64,000 nt of DNA from Bradysia coprophila. Lineage: Eukaryota; Arthropoda; Insecta; Diptera; Sciaridae. The notes below the pieces were generated by a model. It made no database searches. It was not told the DNA's origin and saw only the letters and a list, made by a program, of their open reading frames with translations. Below are positions 20,774 through 32,200 of this stretch, piece by piece. Within the stretch, counting starts at the first letter, position 1. Each line of letters starts with the position of its first letter. The translations under genes and the position numbers were made by a program. Location: NCBI RefSeq assembly GCF_014529535.1, contig NW_023504022.1:3406986-3470985 (forward strand), in the 5' to 3' direction.

Positions 20774-22110
20774 TGGTTTATACTTTCATTGGCTTATACA
20801 GCATAAGTTATACTTCTGCGCTAATTTCAATGAGCGTCAACGGATGGGACTCGCTCGTGGCGAATTGTTGTTATTATGTCTTAAATACCCTGATCACCAT
20901 GTTACACTTAACAAGTGATAAAAATATAATTCCATCGTCATTCTTATACATATCGGTCACAAATTTGGTTAAAAATGTCAATCATTATTTCTCTACCGAC
21001 GCGATTGTAACCATTGTTCAGGACCACCCTGTAACCTTCAGGTGGCTTTAGGTGTTCGAGAAATTAATATGTAGATAGAGAAATTTCCGGGCAGCAGTAT
21101 TTTAGAACATTATTTAAACATAAAATCAATGTTTCCATCAGAAATATGATAAAAACTTTGATCACATTTTTCGACCACCCTATGCTGTCCAAAAAAAAAA
21201 TGAGAAAACCTATAGGGTGTAATAGGGTGTAAATGTAATTCTCTACCGATATTATCCATAAAAATATGAAATATTTTCTTGAGAGTGTTCGAAAATGGTC
21301 GAACTTCCCCCCTCCTTTTCCCGAAAACTGATAGGATTTCAGCTTGGCACCCGCACTTTTCTTTTACAGGGTAGCAAGGGCTATCCAAATCACCCAAGAC
21401 ATCCCGTGCACCTTTCATGGACACTAGCTGTCACTTCCATGGCTGCTGCATTATCCAGCAACACCTTCACGAGAATTTCGCCGGAATGTTATGGAATTCG
21501 ACGACTCAGTGTTTGGTTCATTTTCATCCTGCTGAATGCTATTTGCTTCCTTTGACTTGATTTTTTATGACGAATTTCCCGATTTTTTCTTTTATTTTAA
21601 ACAAAAATCAAGTAATTTTTCTCTGTTTGTTTTGAAGTTGATATGAGGAAGTTCAGACCAAAAGTCACAAATTAAATTTAATTACACTTGAAACAAATAG
21701 AAAACAAATAAAGAAAAGTCAATAAATTACCACAATAATGGTGTCAATGTTCATGTTCAATGGATACATATATGACGTATATGTCGTTGGTGACTACAAT
21801 GTTTCCAGCTTTTTTAGTTTTTTATGTTGAGCTAACAAGTGAGTGTTGCTTAAGTGCAGGTATTATAAACTTATAATACCTAAAATTAACCCATAAATTA
21901 ACCAAAATAAATTAATCCAAAAGTCACGAACACCCGTATACTAGGGTGTAGCGTTTTGGCAAAAGTATTTTGTTTTTTAAGGCCTGCGGATATGTTCGAT
22001 GCAGATTGGCCCTTGATCAAGAAAATAACAGAAAAATTAATTGAAAGTTCGAAGCTCCCATGCGCACCACTGAAAACTGACTTTTTGGTCACAGAGCCAT
22101 AGTGAGATCA
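20774..22110. other. Intergenic, nothing confidently recognised
   Basis: Several short open frames on both strands without convincing homology. A minus-strand stretch near 21440 reads LVKVLLDNAAAMEV, which is faintly ankyrin-like, but it is interrupted and too short to call. Confidence 0.4.
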
Positions 22111-22117
22111 GTTCTGA

Positions 22118-22555
22118 TTGTTCGATATCACACAAAAACGCAGCTTGGAGTCAACGGAACCAAATCATCTGGATCATCTGAAACGTAAGTCGGCCGGCCA
22201 TTCATTAACGACTCAACAAAACAAATTGATATGTCCAATTCGTTTTTTGTTAGTTTGTTGTGTCCTAACAGTCTTCGTGGAAACTCTTTCATCGTTCGAA
22301 TCAACCGTTCCCAAAGATCGCCCCACCATGGTGATGCAGGCGGATTTTAACACAAAAGACGTTTATTACTACAGGAATTGTATCGCGTAAAATTTTAAAA
22401 AGAAAATAATGAAATCGAATTTGATAAAGGAGTTATTGAACTTCTAGGAATTACAAAACAGGTTAGAACAGGACTTTTATTTCCTTCCTAACGGATATGA
22501 TGCGAAAATCAAAGACCTCGAAGACAAGGTTAAGGAAATGCTATCCAAATATTGA
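22118..22555 (+). CDS. Possible small three-exon gene or remnant
   Basis: Three segments, 22118-22184, 22272-22386 and 22462-22555, join in frame through a consensus GTAAGT donor, a second donor GTAAAA and two AG acceptors with matching phases (1, then 2). The joined C-terminus reads MQADFNTKDVYYY, then LEQDFYFLPNGYDAKIKDL and EDKVKEMLSKY before a TGA. No ATG opens exon 1: an in-frame TGA sits just upstream, so either a further 5' exon is missing or the true start is the ATG at about 22328. I do not recognise the family. It may be a truncated paralogue. Confidence 0.35.
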
Positions 22556-22837
22556 AGGCTGAACGAGATAACACTGAGACGGGTGAATACTTATAGACTT
22601 AAGATCTGTTTCGATGCAAATGTTGGGTTCAATTCTCGTCTTGCACAGAATATGGGAGCGTCCATGAATGACGTGAGCTTTCATCGTGAGCAAATAGTCA
22701 TATGGCTCCCATATTGTTCGTATGTTATGCGGGAGAATTTCCACTATAATGAAGTCTATTGACATCTATGATTACTTAAAAAGGCAGCCAGGAATGTTCA
22801 CCCTGTTCTTCGTCGCGGAATATAAAAATGAACGTAG

Positions 22838-23130
22838 AATTTTATTGGGAGATTGGCAGGCTGGTTGTAGTTATCAATAAACATTCTTGGGACTTTTATG
22901 TATTTTCAACCAGAGCGTTCTTGTTGAGAGAAAAAGGTACCCCCCTTAATAGTGGAACAGACATAGCAGTAGCAAGAGAATGTGTTGATACACCATTGTT
23001 CGTTTTTTTGTTATAAAGAGAATAAAGCACTTTTCTGGGCGTAACTATTTTTATTGCAAAGATCTGTACTATTGGCGAAAATCCCCTAGTTCCCTAGTTC
23101 TATGTTGTGATGCAGCTGTGCAAATAAATC
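22838..23130 (+). pseudogene. Broken 3' copy of the WGDC secreted-protein gene
   Basis: Matches 4235-4530 at roughly nine bases in ten, including CATTTTTGGGACTTTTATGT (one substitution) and the shared downstream flank ACTTTTCTGGGCGTAACTAT. The WGDC and second Cys codons are destroyed, and a 4-base insertion shifts the frame before the KH..WDFYVFSTRAFLLRE stretch resumes. There is no 5' part. It marks the right copy of the segmental duplication. Confidence 0.8.
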
Positions 23131-23534
23131 GCTGGACGCAACGCACGATTGATATTATGAACATAACAGATAAGACCTCGGAGGAGACATAAACCAGCCA
23201 GTTTGGAGCCAGCATCGACGCTTTCCTGAAAAGCATACATTTAAGCGTTTTTTAAATACTCTGGATTTTAGTTTATTTTTGATGATATTTTTACACTAGA
23301 ACCCTTTTTCAAAAATGTACAACCCGTACAACCACAATGGAATGTGTTAACTTTCAAAAGAAACATAGAAACACGCCGACCCGTACGAAACACATATTCG
23401 TATCAAAAGCCTTTACTGTGAAACTCTTCATTTCTTTTACTTCATTCTCTACTGAAAAGCTATTCGCCCTTTAAAATCACTTACGTTATCCACTCTTTGC
23501 CTTGTTATCATCAACAAATAAATTGCCGGAGGCA
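23131..23534. other. Intergenic, nothing recognised
   Basis: AT-rich sequence without coding signal, between the duplicated fragment and a CCGT-like element. Confidence 0.35.
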
Positions 23535-24590
23535 ATATAGACAGCCCCGTACGAAGTCAACTTTCAAAAATTCCTATTTAAACAGCTATATACCGTTATA
23601 TTTACCTATATTTTCCTATAAATAAACATTCCACAAATGAATTTGCTATTATATAGCTCTACATGCCTGTATATTGCTCAATATAGCTGTATATAGTTAC
23701 ATATAGATGTCCATATATGGGATGCCGAAAACACCTCACACACATAACAAATTACTTCTCTGTTAGCTAAAACTCTCTAAGTACCACTTTTACCAAGATA
23801 TTTCTCTTTTATAAAATTCTATATGGCCGCCGGCAGCCATTTTGTTAGTAGACCGCAAATAGCACTGACGACTCACATTTATTGATACCTTTCAAACAAA
23901 AAAAAAATTCATGAAATTCGGTCAAAATTTACTCGAGATATTGACAAAATACTCCACGTTCACTGTACGGCCGAGTAGCCAGATAAGAGCTCACTCCAAG
24001 AGACCTAGCTCACGCTCCGGAGAACATAATTTCAAAAACTTTTTTTTCCCTGATTGGTACGGTCAATACCTATCTAATTAAGCTAAAACAGACGAAATAT
24101 GTTCAAATGTGGCCGACCTACAAGCAAAAACTGCTTGCCGCCCTGTGCCTGTTTTACACCAAGGGGTCTAACTCACGAGTCGGTCATCCGATTTCCATAA
24201 ACTTTTTTTTTGTCGATCGGTATTGTAAATACCTTTTATTTGACGTATCACTTACAAGTGTAACGTTTAAATGTCCGGAGATATCTTCGAAAAACCGTAA
24301 AGCACTTATTGGGCCACAGCTCGGGAGGGGTCGATCCAAAATCACTCATCTTCGAATTTAGCCTGTCTTTTGACATTACCAAACGGAAAAAAAAGAATTT
24401 TCAAAATCGGATGCGTTTTACTCAAGTTATTGTGCAGACAGACGGACAGACGGACATTTTTTTTTCACTGATTTGGCATCTCTAGACAACCACAATAGGT
24501 TTCCCCCTACTCAGTGAGTCCAATTCGACGTGTTACAAACGTATGCGTAAACCTATAAGACCCCAGTACTTCGTACGGGTCTAAAAATAA
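23535..24590 (-). mobile_element. CCGT-family element, diverged, inverse orientation
   Basis: The right end reads CCAGTACTTCGTACGGGTCT followed by AAAAATAA, the reverse complement of the family start. GACAGACGGACAGACGGACA is a short remnant of the CCGT run. AAAAACTTTTTTTTCCCTGATTGG-like stretches recur near 24035 and 24205. The left end (AGCCCCGTACGAAGT at about 23542) is less certain. A similar GTACGGGTCTAAAAATAA piece lies alone at about 3531 in the 5' leader of the secreted-protein gene. Confidence 0.6.
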
Positions 24591-25467
24591 GTTTATGAAA
24601 ATTTCGTTGAATTGCGCACGTTTCTCAGAGCTGGTGAAACTGCTACAACCAAAGCTAATTTTAATTTAAAGCTAACACATTCGAAAAGGATTCTGATGGA
24701 AAGATATCATCAAAAAAGAAATGCGAGATACGCAAATGTAGGCTACAATTTTAGCTAAGTACCGCCCGGGTAAAAAAAAAAGTGGTTGTGAGACGTCTCT
24801 TCGAGACAGCTATTTTGTATGGAGGCGAGACGTCTCTTTTTTGACCTTTGAGACTGGATTAGTTCTCATAATTCATCCAAAATTCATCCGAATTCATCTG
24901 AAACTGTTGAGAAGTCTTGTTTTAAATGTCTTTCGGAGATGTTTGAGACTGGATGAGTAGTCTCTTTTCAAACTTTTACGAGACTTTATGAGAATGTCAG
25001 AGTGGTCTCATTTTGTATATTCTTCGAGAATGTTTGAGACTGAACGAGAATACTTTTTGTTGGACTTCAAGAGACTGGTGAGAAGTCTCATTTCGACCTG
25101 ATTATACATTGTGAGACTGAAGGAGTGGTCTCATTTCGGCTTTTCGAGACGCTGTGAGACTGAAGGAGTGGTCTCATTTCGGCTTTTCGAGACGGTGTGA
25201 GACTGTAGGAGTGGTCTCATTTCGTCTTTTCGAGACGCTGTGAGACTGAAGGAGTGGTCTCATTTCGGCTTTTCGAGACGCTGTGAGACTGAAGGAGTGG
25301 TCTCATTTTGACTTTTTGAGACGATGTGAGACTGAAGGAGTGGTCTCATTAAGGATTTGTTAGACGTTATAAGAATGGATGAGTGGTCTCATTATGGATT
25401 TGTTAGACGTTATGAGAATGGATGAGTGGTCTCATTTTGATAAGAAGAAATAGGATAAAAAAGACTG

Positions 25468-25970
25468 TTTGAGTTTTTCCGATACCCTGTGAGACTTCTC
25501 ATTTTTGAGTTTTTCCGAGACCCTTTGAGACTTCTCATTTTTGAGTTTTTCCGAGACCCTATGAGACTTCTCATTTTTGAGTTTTTCCGAGACCCTTTGA
25601 GACTTCTAATCTTTGAGTTTTTCCGAGACCCTTTGAGACTTTTTATTCTTGAGTTTTTCCGAGACCCTTTGAGACTTCTCATTTTTGAGTTTTTCCGAGA
25701 CCCTATGAGACTTCTCATTTTTGAGTTTTTCCGAGACCCTTTGAGACTTCTCATTTTTGAGTTTTTCCGAGACCCTTTGAGACTTCTCATTTTTGAGTTT
25801 TTCCGAGACCCTTTGAGACTTCTAATCTTTGAGTTTTTCCGAGACCCTTTGAGACTTTTTATTCTTGAGTTTTTCCGAGACCCTTTGAGACTTCTCATTT
25901 TTGAGTTTTTCCGAGACCCTTTGAGACTCCTCATTTTTGAGTTTTTCCGATACCGTTTGAGACTACTCAT
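25468..25970. repeat. 36-bp tandem array (copy 2)
   Basis: Mirror of 8583-9085, with units built on GAGACTTCTCATTTTTGAGT. Both strands are open because the period is a multiple of three. Confidence 0.9.
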
Positions 25971-26173
25971 ATTTCATTGCTTTGGCCATGCTGTTAGACT
26001 ATTTTCTTCTTTCGATATTATTTATTGGACGATTTGTTTATGTGAATATCTGTACTTCTATGTTGAGTTCATAGATGGCCACTGCCCTTTACTTTTCTTA
26101 TAATTCGCTAGATCAAAACTGAAATTATGTAGAATCGTTAGTAATATTTTTTTTTTACCTTTTTGTAATGTTT

Positions 26174-26244
26174 TTTCCGGTCACCCATCCAAGTACTAAC
26201 CGCGACAAATGATGCTTAACTTTCAATCTGGACGGCCATCGACG
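26174..26244 (-). ncRNA. 5S rRNA-derived segment (copy 2)
   Basis: Reverse complement of the 5S-like segment at 8308-8378. The plus strand reads GGTCACCCATCCAAGTACTA, then ACCGCGAC. Boxes A and C are the same as in copy 1, with no visible differences. Confidence 0.7.
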
Positions 26245-26489
26245 TTACTCATGTTGCTAAATCAGATATATGTATTTGTGGATCTAATTTTGAACCGTTG
26301 TTGCAATTTCCGAGACCAGATGAGTAGTCTCATTTCTAAAGTTTTTTCTACTTTTGAGACCCGTTGAATGGTCTCATTTGAAGAAAATATTTCCTTTGAT
26401 TTGTGAGACCCGTTGAGTGGTCTCATTTGAAGAAAATATTTTCTTCGCTTTGTGAGACCCGTTGAGTGGTCTCATTTGAAGAAAATATT

Positions 26490-28215
26490 TTATTCCATTT
26501 TTGAGAACGGAAAAGTGGTCTCATTTCGAAAAAAAAAAATTTTCTTCCAATTTTGAGAACGGAAAAGTGTTCTCATTTCGAGAAAATATTTTCTTCCAAT
26601 TTTGAGAACGGAAAAGTGGTCTCATTTCGAGAAAATATTTAATTCCATTTTTGAGAACGGAAAAGTGGTCTCATTTCGAGAAAATATTTTATTCCATTTT
26701 TGAGAACGGAAAAGTGGTCTCATTTCGAGAAAATATTTTACTCCAATTTTGAGAACGGAAAAGAGTTCTCATTTCGAGAAAATATTTTACTCCAATTTTG
26801 AGAACGGAAAAGAGTTCTCATTTCGAGAAAATATTTTATTGGAATTTTGAGAACGGAAAAGTGGTCTCATTTCGAGAAAATATTTTCTTCCAATTTTGAG
26901 AACGGAAAAGTGGTCTCATTTCGAGAAAATATTTTATTCCATTTTTGAGAACGGAAAGTGGTCTCATTTCGAGAAAATATTTTCTTCCAATTTTGAGAAC
27001 GGAAAAGTGGTCTCATTTCGAGAAAATATTTTCTTCCAATTTTGAGAACGGAAAAGTGGTCTCATTTCGAGAAAATATTTTCTTCCAATTTTGAGAACGG
27101 AAAAGTGGTCTCATTTCGAGAATAAAATATTTTCTCGAAATGAGACCACTTTTCTGTTCTCAAAATTCGAATAAAATATTTTCTCGAAATGAGACCACTT
27201 TTCCGTTCTCAAAATTCGAATAAAATATTTTCTCGAAATGAGACCACTTTTCCGTTCTCAAAATTCGAATAAAATATTTTCTCGAAATGAGACCACTTTT
27301 CCGTTCTCAAAATTCGAATAAAATATTTTCTCGAAATGAGACCACTTTTCCGTTCTCAAAATTCGAATAAAATATTTTCTCGAAATGAGACCACTTTTCC
27401 GTTCTCAAAATTCGAATAAAATATTTTCTCGAAATGAGACCACTTTTCCGTTCTCAAAATTCGAATAAAATATTTTCTCGAAATGAGACCACTTTTCCGT
27501 TCTCAAAATTCGAATAAAATATTTTCTCGAAATGAGACCACTTTTCCGTTCTCAAAATTCGAATAAAATATTTTCTCGAAATGAGACCACTTTTCCGTTC
27601 TCAAAATTCGAATAAAATATTTTCTCGAAATGAGACCACTTTTCTGTTCTCAAAATTCGAATAAAATATTTTCTCGAAATGAGACCACTTTTCCGTTCTC
27701 AAAATTCGAATAAAATATTTTCTTGAAATGAGACCACTTTTCCGTTCTCAAAATTCGAATAAAATATTTTCTCGAAATGAGACCACTTTTCCGTTCTCAA
27801 AATTCGAATAAAATATTTTCTCGAAATGAGACCACTTTTCCGTTCTCAAAATTGGAAGAAAATATTTTCTCGAAATGAGACCACTTTTCCGTTCTCAAAA
27901 TTCGAATAAAATATTTTCTCGAAATGAGACCACTTTTCCGTTCTCAAAATTCAAATAAAATATTTTCTCAAAATGAGAACACTTTTCTGTTCTCAAAATT
28001 CGAATAAAATATTTTCTCGAAATGAGACCACTTTTCCGTTCTCAAAATTCGAATAAAATATTTTCTCGAAATGAGACCACTTTTCCGTTCTCAAAATTGG
28101 AAGAAAATATTTTCTCGAAATGAGACCACTTTTCCGTTCTCAAAATTCGAATAAAATATTTTCTCGAAATGAGACCACTTTTCCGTTCTCAAAATTTGAA
28201 TAATTTTTTTTTAAA
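26490..28215. repeat. 49-bp satellite array with head-to-head switch (copy 2)
   Basis: Mirror image of 6340-8060, with the orientation switch near 27121 (TTTCGAGAATAAAATATTTT). Unit variants appear in the same order as in copy 1. Confidence 0.95.
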
Positions 28216-28719
28216 TGAGACTACTCGTTCAGTCTCGGAAAGTATTAAATCCGAGACCACTCGGACAGTCTCATCGCGTCTAACAAATGAAAGTCTAAAA
28301 AGACTACTCATTCATCCTCAAACATTCTCGAGAAGTAGGCGAAACGAGACCACTCGGTCAGTCTCGGAAAGTGTAAGGAAAAATTATTCGAAAAGAGACC
28401 ACTTGTCCAGTCTCGGAAAGTATTAAATCCGAGACCACTCGGACAGTCTCATCACGCCTAACAAATAAAAGTCAAAAAAGACTACTCATTCATCCTCAAA
28501 CATTCTCGAAAAGTAGTCGAAACGAGACCACTCAGCTTCTCTCGTTCATTCTTGTTCATTTACATAAAATAAATTAAAATTGAGACTTCTCGTAAACTGA
28601 AAAAGTCAATGAGACCGAAATGAGACCATTGAGACTACGTATTTTTAGGTCTCACTGAGACTGAAATTTTTACCCGGGCGGTGCCTCTTAAGGATTGTAA
28701 AGGGTTTTGTACAATTACT

Positions 28720-29165
28720 CCGATCTTTCATCTTAGTCCAAGTGCTCGAACCCTCCGCCTCCTCCAATACGTTAGTCCTTTGCTATTGGTATTGAAATTT
28801 GGATCTTTTTCTCGGACAATAGCAATGCCGTTCCCGCCACGGTCCAAGAAAAATATCCAAATCAAAACCCCCTGTAGTGACGCTTTGTCTTTATACTCCC
28901 GCTCGAAATTCAAAGCATACTAAACGTGAACTAAATTTCTGTGAATAATTTCTGTTCACTGCCCTACTAGTTGTGCTTCCTCCCGATTAGATTGGACCTT
29001 GCGTCACATTCACTTTTTTAGAAATGTTTTTATGATAATGAATGAAAATGCTGTTGCTGCTGCATTACCGTCCTAAATTATCTGATCGGATGTGTATAAG
29101 TCTCAATTCAAATAACTTATGATTCATATCAGTTAGTAAGTGCTCGTCTGTGATGGGTGTAACTA
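28720..29165 (+). repeat. Segmental duplication, right copy
   Basis: Matches 4580-4860: CAAGTGCTCGAA, CATACTAAACGTGAACTAAA and CATATCAGTTAGTAAGTGCT occur in the same order. It has indels of about 60 and 100 bp relative to the left copy. It lies immediately upstream of the GPCR start and may hold its promoter. Confidence 0.75.
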
Positions 29166-29225
29166 ATGAAGTTTAATCGTTTGTAATTAGAATTCCCTAA
29201 GAAGCAATAGCCAAATTAACTGATA

Positions 29226-32200
29226 ATGACTTCGACGGGATACACATGCGGAGCAATACTTTTTATCATCTTTACAATGGTTGGATTTATTGGTGGGTTT
29301 ATTTCGAATTTTTTGATTTTTTTTTTCGTCTCCTGTAATGTGATTTACTCGCTAGGCAATTCGATAACAACCGTAGCACTGCTCCGTGATCGAAATATAA
29401 GACAACACTCAACGACTGCATTCATCCTATCCTTATGCATCTCCGATTTGATCTTTGCTTCGTTTTGTTTGCCGGTGACGGCGGCTGCATTCCTGAACAG
29501 CGTAAATATTATTTTTCCCTAACCGATCAGACGTGAGGAAGATGCAAAACAAATTGAATAACACTTTCCGACAGACGAATTTTGCTCGATGTGAAACATT
29601 TCAGTTCATACTGTTCTAATAATACATGACTCATGTTTGTTGATCATGCAATGTTACGTATCTGTGGGAAAATTTGCTTACTTATGAGGGGGAAGTTTGT
29701 ATCCAGAGTGAGTTGGCTCGCAGGTACGTAACATACTATTTTTTAACAGTCACAAACAGTGATGTAAAGTGCACTTGACCGTGAGCTGACATGGAAAGTA
29801 TTCAAATTTCGCGTAATGTTTCTTGGCAGTGCTTGTTTTCAAGAAATGTATCCATTGGGTGTTTTCAAAAGATACATTTCGTGAGTACAAATGACCTGAA
29901 CGAACAAGAACAATATGAATTCAATTTTATAGTGAAGATAAGCTTAGGACTAGAGACTTACAGTTACCCTGTTAGTAATAAGCGGGTTTATTGGATATAG
30001 CACAGTATTATCTCTACAGAGTCGGGGCAACGCCATTGTAAACAGAACATTGGGAATAGACTCTGTAATTTGGATTAAGAGATATGTATGCCAAAGAAAC
30101 TATCACAGGAGGGACTTTATTTGTTTTGTATGGATAGATCAAAGAAATGATAAGTTGGTACGCCTGTGGCGAGATATGAATGTGAATGACAGTTGGCTTC
30201 TATGGGAGAGAATGTGAGAGAATTGCATACAAATTAGAATTTATGAGAATTCTATGATTGATAGCTTATTTCAACACTTGTTCTCATTCTCATAAATTCC
30301 TACACCCGAAGAATTAGTATTTTATCTTTCCGTTGTCTTACTTGTCATTGCCTTCTTCGTCGTCATCCTCCGACCTTCTTCTGTTTTAAGTTTCTTCTAC
30401 TTTTCCTCGCCTTTTTTCTTCTTCTGTTCTTCTTCTCTTCTTACTTTTCTCCTTCCCTTCTTCCTCTCTCTGATTTTCTTCTAATTTTCTTCTTCTTATC
30501 CGTTCTGTTCTTTTCTTTTGTCCGTTACTATTGCCATAGTCCGTGCCGTAAAATATTTGAATTCGTTCCCTTTCCTTTCTTTTGTCCGTTAACATTGCCA
30601 TAGTCGTTGCCGTAAAATATTAGAGTTTTCTTCCTGAAGTACCAAAACCGTCACATTCACTCACCAAATTTAGTACCGAAAGAGCTACATTCTCCGACAA
30701 TTTTTTCTCTCAATTTTCATTCCCGCTTATGTCATTTTCGATCCTATCTTTATTCTTTCCCAAATGTGTCATGTGATATAATGAAGTCAATTTAAACTCA
30801 AATCCAGCAATTTATTGTGTGAACTGCAATAACATACACTAATTTATGTTCAATATTCATTCTGTATTAATATTAAGCGTTGCTTCACTACATTTCGAAT
30901 TTCGAAGAGTATTAAATATGATTTTCTTGTTATAAAGAATGCACTAAATGATAATGCTACGCGCGTATGCATTAATTGGTATTGCTACGCGCTGAACGAA
31001 AAATGCTGTACGGTCAACAAATGTAAACAACGACATTAAATTTTTGTATGTTGTTTTGTTCGGAATGTGACTTTGGTACTCCAGGAAGAAAAATAGTATA
31101 CATACCACGGATCAAAAAGGTGTGTTTTAGACCACGGTGGTGAAAACGTCCTTGGTCTCCGCTCCGCTTCGCGTCGCTCCATCCCTGGACGTTTTCACCA
31201 CCTGGGTCTAAAACACACCTTTTTGATCCTTGGTATGTAACATACTATTCTCTTCTTCTATGTTCCTTTCCTTTCTTTTCTTTTGTCCAGTTAACTTTGC
31301 CTAGGTCGATGCCGTAAAAAACATTTAATCCCATTGTTTGTAATTTTTCCGCAATACAGTCTTTGGTCAACGCACTGATTACAGCGGTGGGACTTTAGTG
31401 ATTCCAAACGTCCTGTATAAGGACGCACCGATTAGAACTACACTGGATCGCCAATCAACAATAACGCCGCAACGATTCTCATTTCAAATTCTTTCTCTTT
31501 CTAAAGTGTTCTTGTTGTCCATGCATGGGTTGATGACAATAATTTGTGATAAGACACAAATTTTGTTCAACATTTTTTTTTAATAGTCAACAGGTGTGTT
31601 TTTGGCCTTCTACTTGAATGTCAAAGTCAGCTTCGGTGCTTGACAGTGCTATGCTTTGGCCTATTTTTCGTTCCCCTCGTCAATATTTTTTTACTTCTGG
31701 TCCCTAATCCGTTTTCATTTTCCAATTCTTCTTTACCCGACAGAAATTTCAATTCAGAAATATTGGATTTTCTATTCTCCCATAACCTGTTAAGAGGTTC
31801 AAATTCGATGAGGATAAAAGCAGTTGTACGAAAACGTACTGTTTATTCAATCATTGATTCGGACAGAATGAATATAAAAAGGTTTTCTCACAAAAGCCAA
31901 TGTTATTTGATTCTTAATTAGAATTTATGAGAATGCTATGATTGATAGCTTACTTCTACAGTCAATTCAATTTCATTTGTTCTACTGAAAAAGTTTAAGC
32001 TGCAATCGCAGTTCACCGTTTTAGGTCTCCGTTTAGATATTACGCATGCGCATGCGCATGCGCAATATCTAAACGGAGACCCAAAACGGTGAACTGCGAT
32101 TGCAGCTTAATGCTTAGTTTCCTCTTACCAAAAAAGTACTCCGTGTGAGAGACAAAATTGAATTTTTTCCATTTTTCCTTTGTTTATTTGACAGTTTGCT

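Larger units (their letters stand above)
24765..28678 (-). mobile_element. 3,914-bp composite satellite element, copy 2
   Basis: The reverse-complement partner of 5874-9787, with the same termini (CCCGGGTAAAAA) and the same length. The arrays and their variant units run in the same order. It is flanked by CG on both sides, again compatible with a 2-bp target duplication. It sits in a different place in the duplication than copy 1, so it was not simply copied along with the segment. Confidence 0.85.

Noticed and set aside
21300..21540. Faint ankyrin-like peptide on the minus strand (LVKVLLDNAAAMEV)
   Set aside because: A single short match, interrupted by stops and not extended by a second repeat. 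Too weak to call.
29653..29738. Candidate extra GPCR exon (WENLLTYEGEVC in one frame)
   Set aside because: The exon at 32570-32670 fits TM3, the phases and the NRY splice exactly. This stretch is instead a small inverted repeat absent from the paralogous segment.
30386..30601. Lys/Glu/Arg-rich minus-strand open frame
   Set aside because: A low-complexity product of a CTT-rich tract inside the GPCR intron.
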